Below, piece by piece: positions 5,197 through 6,145 of a stretch of 6,145 nucleotides of DNA. The DNA lies in NCBI GenBank assembly GCA_903871865.1, contig CAIQIL010000570.1, forward strand, positions 1 through 6,145, written 5' to 3'. The DNA comes from an uncultured Burkholderiales bacterium. GTDB taxonomy: Bacteria > Pseudomonadota > Gammaproteobacteria > Burkholderiales > Burkholderiaceae_C. The notes beneath the pieces were generated by a model. That model worked only from the letters and a program-made list of their open reading frames with translations, was not told where the DNA came from and ran no database searches. Numbering within the stretch: position 1 is the stretch's first letter; each line of letters opens with the position of its first letter. The translations under genes were made by a program, and so were the position numbers.

Positions 5197-6145
5197 GTGG
5201 CCAGCCTGGGTCCACGCCGGCTGGCCCGGTGGGGGTCCACGCTGGCGGCCGTCCTGGCACTTGCCGGCATGGGCACGGGCCTGAGCGGCTGTGCCGCCTG
5301 GCTGGACGCCGGCACGGCGCAAACACAGCAGCTGCTGGCCGCACCGCCGGCGGGCCTGCCCCGCCGCGTGCTGCTGGACGCCACGCCTTTTCACCCGCAA
5401 ACCGAGCTGCAATGCGGTCCGGCGGCCCTGGCCACGCTGCTGGGTGCGGCCGGGCGCCCCGTCACGCCTGAGGCGCTGACACCCGAAGTCTTCGTGCCCG
5501 GGCGCGGCGGCAGCCTGCAGATCGAGATGCTGGGCGCCGCGCGCCGCCACGACACCGTCAGCACCGTGCTGCCCCAGCGCCTGGACGCGCTGCTGCAGGA
5601 GGTCGCGGCCGGCCACCCGGTCGGCGTGATGCTCAACCTCGGCCTGTCGCTGGTGCCGCTGTGGCACTTCGCCGTGCTCGTGGGCTTCGACCTCGACCGC
5701 GAAGAAGTGCTGTTGCGCTCCGGCCAGACCCGCGAGCTGCACCTGCCCCTGCGCACCTTCGAACGCACCTGGGCGCGCGCCCAACACTGGGCCTTCGTCG
5801 CCCTGCCGCCCGAAACCCTGCCCACCACCGCCAGCCTGGCCGCCGTGCGGGAAGGCCGCATCGGCTTCGAACGCGCCGCGCCCCCTGCCCGCGCCGTGGC
5901 CGCCTGGCAGAGCGCCTGGCAACGCTGGCCCGGCGATGTCGTCATCGGCATGGGCCTGGGCAACAGCCAGGTGGCTGCGGGCGATGCCCCTGCCGCGCTG
6001 CGCACCTTCGCGCAGGTGGCCGAAGCCACAGACAGCGCCGCCGCCTGGAACAACCTGGCCAGCCTGCGCCTGCAAGCCGGCGACCTGCCCGGCGCACGCC
6101 AGGCCGCGCGCCAGGCCGTGCTGCGCGCCAGCGCGGCCGAACCCG
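5197..6145 (+). CDS. PA2778-family C39-like cysteine peptidase lipoprotein with TPR repeats, 3' end beyond window
   Basis: Frame 1 is open from 5197 to the window edge (316 codons seen). GTG 5197 is chosen because it yields a full lipoprotein signal peptide: RRLARW, then a hydrophobic core, then the lipobox LSGC with Cys32. The only in-frame ATG nearby (5269) would begin inside that core. The peptidase domain spans ~55-215, with ELQCGPAAL giving nucleophile Cys73, a nearby upstream Gln68 as possible oxyanion residue, and PLWHFAVLVGFD giving catalytic His157. The Asp-Pro usually found after the His in C39 peptidases is replaced by RSG (174-176), so the third catalytic residue is uncertain. From ~235 the sequence shows TPR-like helix pairs, for example AWNNLASLRLQAGDLPGARQ. 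The mature protein should be lipid-anchored and periplasm-facing. There is no Shine-Dalgarno; the 5-nt gap to the PA2779-type stop suggests translational coupling. The C39-like fold and PA2778 assignment are well supported; the substrate is unknown. Confidence 0.85.
   Translation, partial: MASLGPRRLARWGSTLAAVLALAGMGTGLSGCAAWLDAGTAQTQQLLAAPPAGLPRRVLLDATPFHPQTELQCGPAALATLLGAAGRPVTPEALTPEVFVPGRGGSLQIEMLGAARRHDTVSTVLPQRLDALLQEVAAGHPVGVMLNLGLSLVPLWHFAVLVGFDLDREEVLLRSGQTRELHLPLRTFERTWARAQHWAFVALPPETLPTTASLAAVREGRIGFERAAPPARAVAAWQSAWQRWPGDVVIGMGLGNSQVAAGDAPAALRTFAQVAEATDSAAAWNNLASLRLQAGDLPGARQAARQAVLRASAAEP
5199..5226 (+). repeat. Inverted repeat at the start of the peptidase gene
   Basis: GGCCAGC (5199-5205) and GCTGGCC (5220-5226) form a perfect 7-bp stem with a 14-nt loop, starting on the last base of the GTG codon. 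It could form in mRNA and limit independent initiation. Short GC-rich inverted repeats are common in such genomes, so significance is modest. Confidence 0.4.

Noticed and set aside
5208..5242. Direct repeat GGGTCCACGC at 5208-5217 and 5233-5242
   Set aside because: It lies inside the coding sequence for the lipoprotein signal peptide and is only 10 bp long; probably chance or a small local duplication, with no regulatory logic.
4747..6075. 442-residue open frame on the minus strand opposite the PA2779/PA2778 pair
   Set aside because: The composition is biased and no motif is seen, whereas the plus strand carries two recognisable families with signal peptides.

Overview
The window is very GC-rich throughout, with codon third positions dominated by G and C. 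Its gene content points to a betaproteobacterium of the order Burkholderiales (Comamonadaceae or Sphaerotilus-like). That assignment rests on composition and on the kinds of protein present, not on a marker gene. No rRNA, tRNA, CRISPR array, insertion sequence or prophage gene is visible.

Layout, left to right. (1) 1-1347 (+) is the 3' part of a condensation-domain-like acyltransferase with HHxxxDG; its N-terminus lies before the window. (2) 1348-1730 is a spacer. It holds a sigma-28 (FliA)-like promoter candidate at 1388-1413 and a possible 77-residue ORF (1453-1686). (3) 1731-4199 (+) is an inner-membrane GGDEF-EAL protein with a large periplasmic sensor region, HAMP, diguanylate cyclase and phosphodiesterase modules. 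Its last 34 nt overlap the 3' end of the next, convergent gene. (4) 4166-4609 (-) is a small cytoplasmic thioredoxin-fold protein with a WCGTC active site. (5) 4610-4765 is a divergent intergenic region. (6) 4766-5191 (+) is a PA2779-family small membrane protein. (7) 5197 to the window end (+) is a PA2778-family C39-like cysteine peptidase lipoprotein with TPR-like repeats, cut off by the window edge.

Two functional themes stand out. The first is c-di-GMP signalling: the GGDEF-EAL protein has complete EAL catalytic residues, while its GGDEF half has SGDEF and no RxxD inhibitory site. It may be tied to the flagellar regulon if the sigma-28-like promoter is real. The second is the PA2779/PA2778 pair, a tightly coupled two-gene unit (5 nt gap, GTG start) that recurs in proteobacteria. 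To my knowledge it has no established function, and it is the best candidate here for an undescribed system: a secreted, C-terminally membrane-anchored small protein next to a lipid-anchored papain-fold peptidase. The acyltransferase and thioredoxin genes look like independent neighbours.
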